A DNA stretch of 64,000 bases from Schizophyllum amplum. Its lineage: Eukaryota; Basidiomycota; Agaricomycetes; Agaricales; Schizophyllaceae. The notes under the pieces are model-generated. The model saw only the letters and a list, made by a program, of their open reading frames with translations. It had not been told where the DNA came from and did no database searches. The stretch covers positions 186,001 through 250,000 of the forward strand of contig VDMD01000014.1 in NCBI GenBank assembly GCA_007026445.1. Reading direction: 5' to 3'. The position numbers and the translations under genes were made by a program. How positions within the stretch are numbered: the first letter of the stretch is position 1; every line of letters starts with the position of its first letter. Below, piece after piece: positions 43,989 through 54,890 of this stretch.

Positions 43989-45167
43989 CCGAGGCGATGA
44001 AGGGACGGAGAAAGAGAGGAAATGTAAAGAAACGCGTCTTTCCGAAAGGGCGCAACCTTTATACATAAACCCCGCGTCACATGACGTCGTAAATTTAGGT
44101 CCCGAAAACTTGGATGGCGCTGTGCGCCGCTCCACAACCACCAGTCCTTTCCCATTGTTCTCCTCCAGGCAGTGGCGCCGCCCATTGTCGTTCATCGTTT
44201 GTGGTGCTTTACAGGGCGATCCTGTCCTTTCTCTTGTCCTCCCTCGTCCGATCCTCGACAAGGCACGCCGAGGCGGCCTCGTCCCAGCATCGCGTGCACG
44301 TTGCCTGACATGAGCTTCTTCGATTCCTTCTCGTCTCTTTCCAATTTTTTAACACAGTTCGTAGCCAATGACATGTCGTTGCCACGACGCCTTGGTTACG
44401 CATTGTAGCCACGAACTTCGAAGCTCCTCTTTGGCCGGGCTGCGCAAGACTGCTCCTTTGGGCGACGCGATGCTCTGCCTTCGGGTCCGATGCGATGCTC
44501 ACGAAAGCCGAGCTCGCCCACGCGCCAAAGACCACACAAACCATCCTAAAACATGGTCGGTCCACCGAGAAGACGAAGGCCTCTGCAAGGACCATCGCAG
44601 ACCCAAAGAGCGGCGATAATAGAGCCCAAGGATTCGACCCTTCGGTCGCTTTACATACGCCGCCCAGCGTACGGATTACGCTCAAGCCTGCATGTTGAAC
44701 AGAGCGTCCCTGGAAGACGGGCGACATGTCATCTGGTAGACAGGCAACGACAAACACGCTTCCGCCTGCCGGCAAACAGCACCTTCATGTTACATACCTG
44801 TACGTGCTCGTCATGCGTCCCGTTCATAGAGGTCCGTAGATATCAGGTCTACGCAGTATGTGACAAGATGCAAAGCCCGTTCGCTATCTGCATGTCCGTG
44901 CCTCCCATCCCCGGCCGTATGTGCACGCACCTGCTGCGCCCGCGCGCCTCGAGGACACCCCGAGAACGCATCTCGTGTATTGATAGCCCGTCCATTGTTC
45001 CCAAAACGCAACCCCGTTGTGTATCCTAGTCTCCCAAGGCAGAGTCCGATCGAGTAATCGGACGTCTGCTAGCAAACGCGCCCCCGATATCGGCTGCGCG
45101 GGTAATGCTACACGTGATGCTTCCCACGATTTTCCGCATAGACCGCAAAAGTACCGTGACCTGTCAG
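43989..45167. other. Gene-poor stretch
   Basis: No gene, tRNA or repeat is recognisable between the AA11-like promoter and the helicase gene. Open frames here are short and overlap on all strands. Confidence 0.35.
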
Positions 45168-45208
45168 ACGCGTCTCCAATATAGCACACGACGCGTCTTT
45201 CGACGCGT
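45168..45208 (+). promoter_or_regulatory. Three ACGCGT (MCB-like) boxes before the helicase ATG
   Basis: ACGCGT occurs at 45168, 45191 and 45203, within 52 bp of the helicase start at 45220. ACGCGT is the core of the MluI cell-cycle box bound by MBF-type factors in yeasts, which drive genes for DNA replication at G1/S. Function here is inferred from the clustering only. Confidence 0.4.
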
Positions 45209-45219
45209 TAGTGCGCGCC

Positions 45220-45693
45220 ATGTCCTTCCAATTCGTGTCTGAAGAAGGCAGAGACATCATCCGACGCATACTTGTCGATAAAATCCAGGAAGAGCCACAC
45301 GATCACCAACTAGACCTCATCACGCACGTCCTCGACCGCCGCGACACGCTCTCTGTGACTTACACCGGAAGCGGTAAATCGGGCTACATCTACATGCTGA
45401 TGACAGTTGCTCTGGCGATTCTGGAAGACTCCCGGCTATGTCCCTCCGCATGCATTCCCCTGAAACCTCTGGCTATTGTCGTATGTCCGACAATTGCCCT
45501 TGAGGATGATCTGGTATGTTCTCAGCCGAATCTTTAGAGTCGCAGCTCACAAGAACAGGAGCGAAAGATGATCAAATACAATATCCCTTCTCTCGTTCTC
45601 AGTCAGGCGAGACATGACAAGATGCGAGCTCAAGGCAAGAATTTATTCGCTGAGTTGAAGAGCCATCACTACAACGTGCTGCTCCTCACTCCG
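45220..45693 (+). pseudogene. RecQ-like DNA helicase gene, 5' part (split by retrotransposon)
   Basis: The start ATG is 45220 (MSFQFVSEEGRDIIRRIL). Exon 1 ends at 45513, and a 45-bp intron (GTATGT...GAACAG) leads to ERKMIKYNIPSLVLSQ. This part carries the Walker A motif TYTGSGKSGY (~residues 46-55) and motif Ia-like IVVCPTIALEDDL. The frame is cut at TP (ACTCCG) by the left LTR at 45694. The remaining domains are at 62361-63896. Joining the two parts across one copy of CTCCG keeps the frame and gives about 654 residues. Such helicases unwind DNA 3' to 5'. This 5' fragment alone lacks the DEAH box and the second RecA domain and cannot be active. Confidence 0.85.
45689..45693. repeat. Target site duplication, left (CTCCG)
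   Basis: CTCCG directly precedes the left LTR and is repeated directly after the right LTR at 62356-62360. This 5-bp duplication is typical of Ty3-type integrases. Confidence 0.92.
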
Positions 45694-46381
45694 TGTGGTA
45701 CGGATGGACGATGGACATGCTCGACGGCCTACAAGCCGTATTTACTTATTGTTGTATTCTTGTGACACGCGCACGTGAGCGTGACTCTTGGTTAAGCGGC
45801 GGTAGATCTGTCGTAATATCATCTTGCTTTTACCCATCGTCTCGTCTGTCTCGTGCCTCGTGTCTCGTCTCGTCGCCCTCCGCGGTACGTCTCGTACTAG
45901 CGGCGGGCTCATATCACTGACAGCCCGCGGCGGATGCTTCGCATCCAGCACGCGGGCTCATATCACTGACAGCCCTTGGCGGATGCTCAGCCATCCAGCA
46001 CTCGGGCTCACTTAGGTACGCGCGCCGTCTACGGCTACCGCGAGTGCCTTCAGCGGCACCTGCGCCTTCAGCGGCGTTCAGCGCCTCCGCGGCGTATCCC
46101 GCCCTCACGACGTCCTGCGCCTCTGCGGCGTTACGATCGTTTGGGCGCTCGGCCCCAGGGAGCTCCACTCCCCCAGGACCTCGCGCCTTCAGCGGCGATC
46201 CCCTATGCTCTCCCCGCTCTCTCCCTTTCATCTCATTCACTTTCCTTACGCGCTCAGGCAGCGCTCTATTCTTATCCTACTCCTTCCACGTCGCCTCCAG
46301 TACTCTCTCCTCGGCGACGCCTACAGTCCTACCCATCTCGCCGGAGCTCTCTCCGAACGCTCGATGCACGACCGCATCACA
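45694..46381 (+). repeat. Left LTR (688 bp)
   Basis: It starts TGTGGTACGGATGG and ends GACCGCATCACA. It contains a direct repeat of about 49 bp (45903 and 45952, GCGGGCTCATATCACTGACA) with a small GGATGC/GCATCC hairpin, and several CGCC-N5/6-GGCG mini-hairpins. Its sequence recurs at 61668-62355 with a constant offset of 15,974. Confidence 0.95.
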
Positions 46382-46382
46382 A

Positions 46383-46402
46383 TGGTGGCATGACCGCGGA
46401 GC
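46383..46402 (+). other. Candidate primer-binding site
   Basis: TGGTGGCATGACCGCGGAG begins one base after the LTR end. A tRNA primer would end ...CGGTCATGCCACCA. I cannot name the tRNA. Confidence 0.4.
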
Positions 46403-46624
46403 TTCGACGAGATGGCTACACTATCGACGACAGCTCCTGAGCGCTATCTAATTAGCGACTCCACGGAACCTTCTTCAAACAAACGGGACCAAAAACGGGC
46501 GTCCGAATCCGCCCGGTCGCAAGGCACCTGGACGACAGTCACTCCCTATCGCCCTTAAAAAGAGCTCGAACCGGCTCTCGCTCTCTCGCTCCCTGCTTCC
46601 TCTCGCGCCTGCTACTTGCCCAAC

Positions 46625-49600
46625 ATGTCGCAGACCTCGAATCGCTCCAAACGCTACCAGAAGCGCGACGAACGTCGCACCGTCGAACCCCCTCCTGCTC
46701 CGGACCCCCCGCGTACTCCGCCCGACCGCGCAGCCGCGGCCACCGAGGAATCCCCCTCCTCCACTCGCACCGTGTCATATACTCCCGCGGAGAGGGATCA
46801 CCCGGCGGAAGCGCCTTCTGCGGCGTCGTCGGGTGCTACCATCTCGACGGCTGGAGCGCTACCCGCAGCGTCTAGTCGGTTGGAGACTCCCGCGACTTAC
46901 GCAATAGCCGTCCCGTCCCCGTTCAACGCCAGGACGGCTGCGTCTCCTGCGACTCATACGTCGACGGAAGACGAAGGGCCTCGAGTAGCCTCGCCGACCC
47001 CGGCTCCTTCCGGGTTGTCCAACATCTCGCTGTCATCAAGCGCGCAGGATGTACAAAGTATCTCGGCGGCCCTGCACGCTCACTCGTCGGTGGAACACGA
47101 GGAACCCCGTTCCCCTCTGCCGGTGTACTGGGGCACGAATTTCGGCTGCTACGATGAGGACTTAGAGGAATCGGTAGAGCGCCTCTGCGGCGGACTATGG
47201 AACGAAGGAGAGGAGGAAGACCCACTCGCTCCTTACGGCGCTATCGACGGCGTACTTCCTGGCAGGAATGCGTATAAATCGCACGTTATACGCTGCGCAG
47301 TCATGCGTTACGAGTCGCATCACCGCGACCACATCTGGGACTGCTTCTCAGAGGGCATCGAGACCTTGAAGGTCGTTCCTCTGAACTCGACCGTCCTATG
47401 GGCCTTCGTCAGCCCGGACGACATGTCAAAGCAGCTACAGTGCGTCAACCCCTTGTACCTCCAGACGATCTCGCACCTGGTGGTCGCCGGTAACCAGATC
47501 ATCTCGGCCATCGGCAACTTTTTCGACACACCTAACAAGCAAATCTTCCTGGTCGACCCCGGCTACAAGCTTCTCGAAATCGTTGGAGGTCATGAAGACG
47601 CCCAGGAGGTCATCCTCGCCCTCGTATCTCTTCTCCGACGGCTTCAAGTGGCGGACCGTTATATCGAGTCGCGCCTGCAAGCCCTCACCCGGATTTTGGC
47701 GAATGAGATCGAGTTCGACGACTTGGCCTCCCAGAAGTCAACTCTCTCCTCGATCCGCTCCCGCTTTGGAACGGCATCTCCTCGCATGGAACTGGCGAAG
47801 TTGGCAGTACGTCCCGACTATCGAGAGAAGTTCGACTTGATCGACTCCGCCAAGGCGGCAGAATTGGAGGAGTATTACCGCAAGGACGGGCGCTCCATAC
47901 CGACTGCCATCTATCGCGCGGACCGCCCTAGCTCGCGCGCCTCTACCGCCTCTGGCCGCGCGTCGACGAGAGGACCCTGGTCTCTGGGTCCCTCTCAGGA
48001 GCTAGCGGCTTTGGCTCCGTACGTAGCGCGACCCCGCGCGAACGACGACCCTCCCGCCGCACAGCCGATATCGATCATGCAGCCGCGACAGGCTCCCCGG
48101 TCGTCGAGCGACACCTTGTCCACCCTAGGTCAGCGACGGCACCATGTACGCTCCATCATGGGATACTCCGTTCCTACCGAGGAGACGGAATCGAAGAGTG
48201 GGGGGCCATTGTTACAGCGGTCGAACCCAGCAGCGCCTCCAGCGGCGAACGCTACCGCTCCTCCCACCTCGAGGCGAGCTCGCTTCATCAATTTGGAAAG
48301 AGAAGAACCTCCTCATTGGAATTCGAACGGAAGGACCGGCAACGCCTCCGCCTCAGCAGCTCCAATCGAGGAGAGCTTCGGCAACGCACAGCTAGGAGGC
48401 AGCAACACAATCACCGCCCCTGTGACTGTCCTTGGCGGTGGTCAGATACCGCTTGACCAGCCTAAGGAACCCTCGGGACCCGGGAGACTACCACCCGGAG
48501 GTTCGGGGCGCCCGAGCGGAGGTCCAGGATTCCCTGGGTTTGGAGGAGGACCTGGCGGGTTCGGCGGGGGTCCCCCGGGCAGCGGCGGCCCTCCAGGTGG
48601 CGGCGGCCCTCCAGGCGGCGGCCCGCCCGGAGGCGGAGGTCCCCCAGGAGGAGGTGGCCCTCTTGGAGGCGGTGGTGCGCCGACCCCTCATTTCATAGGA
48701 TGGCCCGGCAATCCCGTCCCAGGTGGCGGCCCTCCTGGAGGCCCTCCTGACGGAAACGGACCACCACCGGGCGATCCTCATGCTCAGCAGCCGCCTCCAG
48801 CGCCTTCAGCGGCGAAAGAGGAGCAGTGGCAAATGAACCGGAAGATTCCCCTGAGCGACGTTCCTTCCTGGAACGGACAAGGGTCCTCTCTTATCGACTA
48901 CCTCATCGAGCTACAAGAATTAGCTCGTCTCGGCCCGCTTGTACAGGCGGGGGTAGCGCAATACGCTCCCCGTCGATGGTCAGGTCCAGGCGATTCTTGG
49001 TGGAGGACGTTGCCGTTCGGTGCTCGCGTCCAGATCACGAGCTCATGGGATTCGCTCATGCTAGCGATACGCGACCACTTCATGGACGATCGCTGGATTC
49101 GCGACCGTACGAACGAGTTCAACGATATGGAATTCCGCAAGGGCAATCGTACGGAGACGCCTTTGGAGTACCTTCAACGTCGTATCCGTATGGCCTACTT
49201 CCTGTACTACAACCTCGGCGACACGCACAACTTCGTGTACGAGGTACTGCGGAACATACCCTCCGAGTGGAGAGCGACGCTCAATGAGCAGCTACAAGTC
49301 AACGTCTACGAGCTCGAGAACGCCGCACACTTCTTCGAGACCTCCCTGCTTAGCATGTGGGACCTACATCAGCGCTCTCGAGTTCCGGCTCCCGCGACGA
49401 GCGCTTCCACCCCTGGCCGCTTCTACTTTAAGAAAGGAGCTCGGCCGGTGGAAGTCGAGGTTATACCGGACGACGAGGGTAATCAGATCGACCCTATTCC
49501 GTTCGAGGAGGGCATCCTACTGGAAGAGAGGACTCCGGTTAAAGAGGCAGCTGCAGCCGATGCGCGGCGTGCCCCGAAGCCAGCTCAAGGCAAGACAGAC

Positions 49601-52600
49601 TGGCCGAAAGGACGTACTATCAACGGCCACGCCTTCCCTCGTCGCGACGACGTCAAGAGCAACATCGCCCCGCTCAAGGGCGACTGCTTTATATGCACGA
49701 GTCCGAACCATTACGCGCGGGATTGCCCTCACTACGGTCGATGGGATGCGATGCGCCGCGCGAATCTGGTTGAGTTTGACGAGGAACTTTTAGATATGTC
49801 GGATCGTGAATATGTTGCTATGCTTGTGTCGACTCAATCTACCTCTTCTTCCGCTTATCATGGTGTGAACCCGGCTTTCCAAACCTTGAGCGACGCTGTA
49901 CGGACAGGGGCTTGGGCATTGAGTGTGGACGTAACGTCTCCTGCATCCAACCGTAACGAGAGGCGCTCTCGCGCGGAGGACCACGCTAAGGCCCTGAAGC
50001 ATAAGGGAAAGCAGCGAGCGAGCCCTTCTCCCTTGCCCCGCCGTGAACGACGAGCGTCGCCTAAACCTGGATCCGCGGCGGCTTATGCGGCCAATCGTCA
50101 TGGGGCGGTCGACGTCCCGACGTTCAGCGCCTCTGCGGCGGATAGCCCGATCTTCTACGCGCCTAAAGTGGCTTCACACCCTGCGGGCTACGGAGCGCTT
50201 GATGCTCGTTCCCTACAGTGCTCAGTGTCCATCGGCTCTCCCGATGCAGAACCGACCAGCGGACGTCTTGACTCGGGCGCGGACCTCACCCTTATTTCGG
50301 AGGACTATTTCAACTCCATCCCGGATCTGCCCCCTCCCAAGGAAGGCATGCGTATGAAGCTGTACCATTTAACGGGCGAAGCTTCGCTGTTGGGATACAC
50401 CACCTTTCCGATGTTCACAACGACCGACACCGGCGAGAAGGTGTGCTTTGAAGTCGAGGCTTACGTCGTACGCGGCATGAAAGTGCCTTTACTACTCGGC
50501 GAAGACTTCCATACGGCGTACGAGCTCAACGTGCAACGCTACGCAAATGGCACCTCTTCGGTACGAGTCGGCCGCTCCGGGCGTGTCATCCCAGCTTCTT
50601 CGTCACGACGCATCAGCGCGGGGTTCATGGTCCTCAAGCGCGACAACAGCCAGTCGTTCGTGCGTGCTCGCGGCCGTAAACGGGCCAAAGCTAAAGCGCG
50701 ACGCTCGAAGGCGGACCCAGTGCCAGTATATGCGGCGGAGGATTATATTATCGTACAAGGAAGCGTACATAATATTCGCATCGACGCGCCTATGGAGGAC
50801 CGCGAGGACTGGCTCATTGACCGCCTAGCCATTGGCACTGAAGATGGTTCGGTCATGGCCGCTCCGCTCACCTGGGTCAACTCGGCTTCTCCCTACGTCC
50901 CTATGGCGAATCCCGGCTCGAGGCCTCACCTCATCCGCAAGGGAGACATCGTTGGCTATCTCTGCAGCCCAGAAGACTGGATCGACAAACCGGTCAATGA
51001 CGAAGAGCGCCATCGCTATGCGGCGTCTTTGGAGGTTATTGAGACAGTCATTCAGGGTTCCTTGCGCCAACAAGACCTCTATACGAGGCCAGCGGCGGAG
51101 GCGTCTGACGGTGCGGGTCCTTGCCCGCCGAATGACAAGGCGGGGGAAGTCGAGGACGAGCTATGGGGGCCGAAGACAACCGCTCTGCCAGACGAGCCCC
51201 TACCCGACTTGCCTATCGAAGAGCTCGTCAACCTGGGCCCAGACATCCCCGACGAGTACAAGGGACCGCTGGCAGACGTCTTACGCCGCAACGCTCGCGC
51301 CTTCGGCGTCGGAGGACGACTAGGAGAAGTGCCTACTAAGGTCCGAATACCCCTCAAGGAAGGATCTCAACCTGTGTCTCTTCCGGGTTATGGCGCGTCA
51401 CCCCTGAAGCGCGAAGTCATTGAGAAGCAAGTCCACGAGTGGCTTGAGAAGGAAGTAATTGAAGCTTCTCAGAGCCCGTGGGGCTTCCCGGTCGTAGTTG
51501 TCTTTCGAAACGGCAAAGCCCGCTGCGCAATCGACTATCGACGCTTGAACGCCATGACCATACCGGACGAATTCCCCATTCCTCGCCAATCCGAGATCAT
51601 CCAAACATTGTCTGGGGCGCAAGTTATCAGCTCGTTTGACGCTCTCGCTGGCTTCACTCAGCTCAGCATGGCCAATGAGGATAAGGAGAAGACGGCCTTC
51701 CGCAGCCACATGGGTCTGTACCAGTTCAAGCGAATGCCCTTCGGGTTACGCAATGGACCATCCATCTTCCAGCGGGTCATGCAGAGCGTGCTCTCGCCGT
51801 ACTTGTGGTTATTCGCGCTTGTGTATATCGATGATATCGTCGTGTTCTCAAAATCCTGGGACGACCACCTCGTGCATTTGGAGAAGGTCTTGAGCGCCAT
51901 CGCGGCGTCCGGCATTACACTCTCTCCCAAGAAGTGTTTCATTGGATTCTCCTCGATCTTGCTCCTTGGCCAGAAGGTCTCACGGCTGGGCTTGTCAACG
52001 CATGAGGAAAAGATACAGGCGATCCAAGAGCTCGAACGGCCGAAAAATGTGGCCGACCTACAGCGTTTCCTAGGCATGGTTGTGTATTTTTCGATGTACA
52101 TTCCCTTCTACTCCTACATCGCTTCGCCTCTCTTCCGGCTTCTCAAGAAAGGGTGCAAATGGTCCTGGGAAGCAGAGCACGAAATCGCGTTCCAGCAGGC
52201 CAAGGACGCGCTCATGGAAGCGCCAGTGCTCGGCCATCCCATGATGGGTCGGCCGTATCGGCTGTATACGGACGCCTCCGACTTCGCTCTCGGCGCCTGC
52301 CTGCAGCAGGTTCAGCCCATTAAGGTGGCCGACCTACAGGGTACAGCGGCGTACAAGCGCCTGGAATCCGCATGGTCGAAGGGTCTCCCGGTGCCGTCTA
52401 TGTACACTACGTACAAGGACTCCGCAGAGCAAGACGCGCCGGACGAATGGGCGGCGACTCTGGACGATACCACCGTTCACGTGGAGCGCGTCCTGATTTA
52501 CTGGAGCCGTACTTTGCAACCGGCAGAGCGGAATTACAGCGCCACGGAGAGGGAAGCCCTGGGTGCAAAGGAAGCTCTCGTCAAGTTCCAGCCGATCATT

Positions 52601-54835
52601 GAGGGCGAGCGCATCCTCCTCATCACTGATCACGCCGCCCTCCAATGGGCCCGCGTCTACGAGAACGCCAATCGGCGCCTCGCGGCGTGGGGGGCCGTAT
52701 TCGCAGCGTACCCGAACCTACGTATTATACACAGGCCGGGGCGGATTCACTCGAACGTGGACCCTCTGTCGCGTTTACCCCGCGTGCCGCCTCACAGTTC
52801 TCCGACGCGGGACCGAGCCGCGCATATACCGGTCGACGAGTCTAAGCAATCCTGGCGCCAAGCGGCGGAGGATGCGGATAAGTCGACGCCGGCGCCGAAG
52901 GCGGTCTTCGCGGCGGAGGCAGGCGCTCGGGACGCCTTCGCGGGGGCTTTATTCTGGGAAGAGTTATTGGAGACCCCGCAAGGCCACTCACCTTTCGCGG
53001 CGTACGCCATACAGACTCGACGTCAAAGACGCATGGCAGAAGCTCCGCAAGGACTGGAGCAATTCCCGGGTCAGGAAGCTTTGAGTCGGACGAGCTCGCC
53101 CGCGCCTAATAGTGGCGAAGCGAGCCGTCCCGTTTCTCCAGCGCCGGATAGTGGCGAGGAGAGCGACTCAGACAGCGAAGGAGGGGACGACCTGCCGTAT
53201 CCCAAGGGCGACCACTGGACGCACCCTCCCGGAGTTCCAGACTTCGAACCATCAGAGGAACCTGAAGCCCACCTCCTCGTACAGTTGGCTCCCGAGCTGG
53301 TTGAACGATTCTCCCGCGGGTACGAGGAGGACGCGTTCTTCGCCAAGCACGTCGTGGAAAAGGAGGCGAACGCCCAGACACTACTCACGCCGTCGCGATT
53401 TCAGAAGGGCCGTAACGGTCTTCTCTACTTCATCAATGCCGACTGGCAGTACCGTCTCTGCGTGCCGAGGAGCGAGGTCAATTTCGTCCTACGCCTAATA
53501 CATGATTCCCCCTTCGAGAGTGCGCATGCTGGTGCGACTCGATTTATCTCTCGCTTGCGAGACACCTTCTTCTGGCCTTCAATGTTCAAGGATGCCGACC
53601 GCTTCGCTCTCACCTGCGACATTTGCCAGAAAATCAAGTACGACCGTTCGGGCAAAAGCGGCGGCTTGCGACCGGCTCACGTTCCAAAGCGACCCTTCGA
53701 AACCGTATCCTTGGATCTCATTACGGGGTTACCGCCTTCTGGGAAGGAGAAATATACCGCGATTCTGGTAATCGTCGACAAGCTCACCAAATTCTCGATG
53801 TTCATACCGACGTATAACCAACTCAAACGCGAGGATTTCGCCCGAATCTTTGTCGAGCGAGTGGTGAACGTCTACGGACTCCCGCAACGTATCATCACCG
53901 ATCGGGACGCTCGTTGGGCTACTGACTTCTGGAAGTCAGTCGTCTCTTTCTACGGCAGTAAAATGGCATTGTCTTCGTCGCACCACCCTCAAACCGACGG
54001 CCAAACGGAAGTTATGAACGCGATGCTGGAACAGATGCTTCGTGCCTACGCTACACCGGACCGTTCCTCCTGGGCGAAATGGCTGAGCGTTCTTGCGGCC
54101 TCCTACAACTCCAGTGTCCACGCCTCGACCCGCTTCACTCCCAACTTCCTTCTGTACGGTTATAGCCCCAGCATGTTCGCCGGGCTATTTGCGACATCCC
54201 CCAAGGAAGTACAGCGCCCCCAGCTACGCAGCAAACTCGCCGAGGACTTTGTGGAAGAACTGGAGCTATACCGCGAAGCCGCTCGGGAATCGGTAGTCTT
54301 GGCTCAGGAGAGGCAGGCTCGCGCCTATAACAAGGGGCGGAAGCCGCCGATCGAGTTCAAGGAAGGCGACTGGGCCCTGGTTAATCCTCACGCTCTGGAA
54401 TTGGTCGAATCCGAAGGCAACGGCGCCAAGCTAGTGCAACGAGCCCTAGGTCCTTTCGAGGTGACCGAGAAGATCAACCCTATGGTATATCGGCTACGTC
54501 TACCAGCGAACTACCCTATGCATACGGTGTTCAACTTGTCTCATCTCAAGAAATACCACCCCTCGCCGGCCCAATTCGGCGAGCGCGACGTGTTACCGGA
54601 TCCTCGCGGCGTTTTACCAGAGCAAGAAGAGTATGAAGTAGAGGCCATCATGGGCCATCGCTTCACGAAGCGAAAGACAGGGAATCGTCTTCAATACCAT
54701 GTACGGTGGAAGAACTACGGCCCCGAGGACGATCTATGGATATCCGAGAACGCGTTGCGCAACTCGCCTTTGCTCAGGGCGGAGTACTGGCGTATGAAGG
54801 AAGCGATAACGGGTGAAAAGCCGCCCTCGACTTGA
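46625..54835 (+). CDS. Gag-Pol polyprotein of chromovirus, single uninterrupted frame
   Basis: The ATG at 46625 (MSQTSNRSKRYQKRDE) opens 2,736 residues without a frameshift between gag and pol. In order: a long Ala/Ser-rich N-terminus; a Gly/Pro-rich stretch (~630-720, GGPPGGGGPPGGG type); a retrotransposon gag core (~735-915); a CCHC knuckle CFICTSPNHYARDC (~1021-1034); a retropepsin with LDSGADLTLI (D1216); reverse transcriptase with FDALAGFTQL and YIDD (1734-1737); RNase H with YTDAS (D1883) and ITDHAALQW; and an integrase with H-x7-H and CDIC zinc ligands, then D2364, D2426, E2462 (DD35E). The chromodomain (~2670-2725) includes YHVRWKNYGPEDDLW. All catalytic residues are present, so the element looks competent. 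A fused gag-pol without frameshift implies another way of setting the Gag:Pol ratio. Confidence 0.95.
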   Translation: MSQTSNRSKRYQKRDERRTVEPPPAPDPPRTPPDRAAAATEESPSSTRTVSYTPAERDHPAEAPSAASSGATISTAGALPAASSRLETPATYAIAVPSPFNARTAASPATHTSTEDEGPRVASPTPAPSGLSNISLSSSAQDVQSISAALHAHSSVEHEEPRSPLPVYWGTNFGCYDEDLEESVERLCGGLWNEGEEEDPLAPYGAIDGVLPGRNAYKSHVIRCAVMRYESHHRDHIWDCFSEGIETLKVVPLNSTVLWAFVSPDDMSKQLQCVNPLYLQTISHLVVAGNQIISAIGNFFDTPNKQIFLVDPGYKLLEIVGGHEDAQEVILALVSLLRRLQVADRYIESRLQALTRILANEIEFDDLASQKSTLSSIRSRFGTASPRMELAKLAVRPDYREKFDLIDSAKAAELEEYYRKDGRSIPTAIYRADRPSSRASTASGRASTRGPWSLGPSQELAALAPYVARPRANDDPPAAQPISIMQPRQAPRSSSDTLSTLGQRRHHVRSIMGYSVPTEETESKSGGPLLQRSNPAAPPAANATAPPTSRRARFINLEREEPPHWNSNGRTGNASASAAPIEESFGNAQLGGSNTITAPVTVLGGGQIPLDQPKEPSGPGRLPPGGSGRPSGGPGFPGFGGGPGGFGGGPPGSGGPPGGGGPPGGGPPGGGGPPGGGGPLGGGGAPTPHFIGWPGNPVPGGGPPGGPPDGNGPPPGDPHAQQPPPAPSAAKEEQWQMNRKIPLSDVPSWNGQGSSLIDYLIELQELARLGPLVQAGVAQYAPRRWSGPGDSWWRTLPFGARVQITSSWDSLMLAIRDHFMDDRWIRDRTNEFNDMEFRKGNRTETPLEYLQRRIRMAYFLYYNLGDTHNFVYEVLRNIPSEWRATLNEQLQVNVYELENAAHFFETSLLSMWDLHQRSRVPAPATSASTPGRFYFKKGARPVEVEVIPDDEGNQIDPIPFEEGILLEERTPVKEAAAADARRAPKPAQGKTDWPKGRTINGHAFPRRDDVKSNIAPLKGDCFICTSPNHYARDCPHYGRWDAMRRANLVEFDEELLDMSDREYVAMLVSTQSTSSSAYHGVNPAFQTLSDAVRTGAWALSVDVTSPASNRNERRSRAEDHAKALKHKGKQRASPSPLPRRERRASPKPGSAAAYAANRHGAVDVPTFSASAADSPIFYAPKVASHPAGYGALDARSLQCSVSIGSPDAEPTSGRLDSGADLTLISEDYFNSIPDLPPPKEGMRMKLYHLTGEASLLGYTTFPMFTTTDTGEKVCFEVEAYVVRGMKVPLLLGEDFHTAYELNVQRYANGTSSVRVGRSGRVIPASSSRRISAGFMVLKRDNSQSFVRARGRKRAKAKARRSKADPVPVYAAEDYIIVQGSVHNIRIDAPMEDREDWLIDRLAIGTEDGSVMAAPLTWVNSASPYVPMANPGSRPHLIRKGDIVGYLCSPEDWIDKPVNDEERHRYAASLEVIETVIQGSLRQQDLYTRPAAEASDGAGPCPPNDKAGEVEDELWGPKTTALPDEPLPDLPIEELVNLGPDIPDEYKGPLADVLRRNARAFGVGGRLGEVPTKVRIPLKEGSQPVSLPGYGASPLKREVIEKQVHEWLEKEVIEASQSPWGFPVVVVFRNGKARCAIDYRRLNAMTIPDEFPIPRQSEIIQTLSGAQVISSFDALAGFTQLSMANEDKEKTAFRSHMGLYQFKRMPFGLRNGPSIFQRVMQSVLSPYLWLFALVYIDDIVVFSKSWDDHLVHLEKVLSAIAASGITLSPKKCFIGFSSILLLGQKVSRLGLSTHEEKIQAIQELERPKNVADLQRFLGMVVYFSMYIPFYSYIASPLFRLLKKGCKWSWEAEHEIAFQQAKDALMEAPVLGHPMMGRPYRLYTDASDFALGACLQQVQPIKVADLQGTAAYKRLESAWSKGLPVPSMYTTYKDSAEQDAPDEWAATLDDTTVHVERVLIYWSRTLQPAERNYSATEREALGAKEALVKFQPIIEGERILLITDHAALQWARVYENANRRLAAWGAVFAAYPNLRIIHRPGRIHSNVDPLSRLPRVPPHSSPTRDRAAHIPVDESKQSWRQAAEDADKSTPAPKAVFAAEAGARDAFAGALFWEELLETPQGHSPFAAYAIQTRRQRRMAEAPQGLEQFPGQEALSRTSSPAPNSGEASRPVSPAPDSGEESDSDSEGGDDLPYPKGDHWTHPPGVPDFEPSEEPEAHLLVQLAPELVERFSRGYEEDAFFAKHVVEKEANAQTLLTPSRFQKGRNGLLYFINADWQYRLCVPRSEVNFVLRLIHDSPFESAHAGATRFISRLRDTFFWPSMFKDADRFALTCDICQKIKYDRSGKSGGLRPAHVPKRPFETVSLDLITGLPPSGKEKYTAILVIVDKLTKFSMFIPTYNQLKREDFARIFVERVVNVYGLPQRIITDRDARWATDFWKSVVSFYGSKMALSSSHHPQTDGQTEVMNAMLEQMLRAYATPDRSSWAKWLSVLAASYNSSVHASTRFTPNFLLYGYSPSMFAGLFATSPKEVQRPQLRSKLAEDFVEELELYREAARESVVLAQERQARAYNKGRKPPIEFKEGDWALVNPHALELVESEGNGAKLVQRALGPFEVTEKINPMVYRLRLPANYPMHTVFNLSHLKKYHPSPAQFGERDVLPDPRGVLPEQEEYEVEAIMGHRFTKRKTGNRLQYHVRWKNYGPEDDLWISENALRNSPLLRAEYWRMKEAITGEKPPST

Positions 54836-54890
54836 CGTGTAGGCGCCGGCGTGGCGTGTTGGTCACTTATCGCGATGGTGCCTGCTGCGG

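Noticed and set aside
45976..46440. LTR-internal frame (MADAQPSSTRAH...) as a protein gene
   Set aside because: It lies across the LTR, is Arg/Ser/Pro low-complexity and is present only because the LTR is GC-rich. It is of interest only where the right copy joins the helicase frame.
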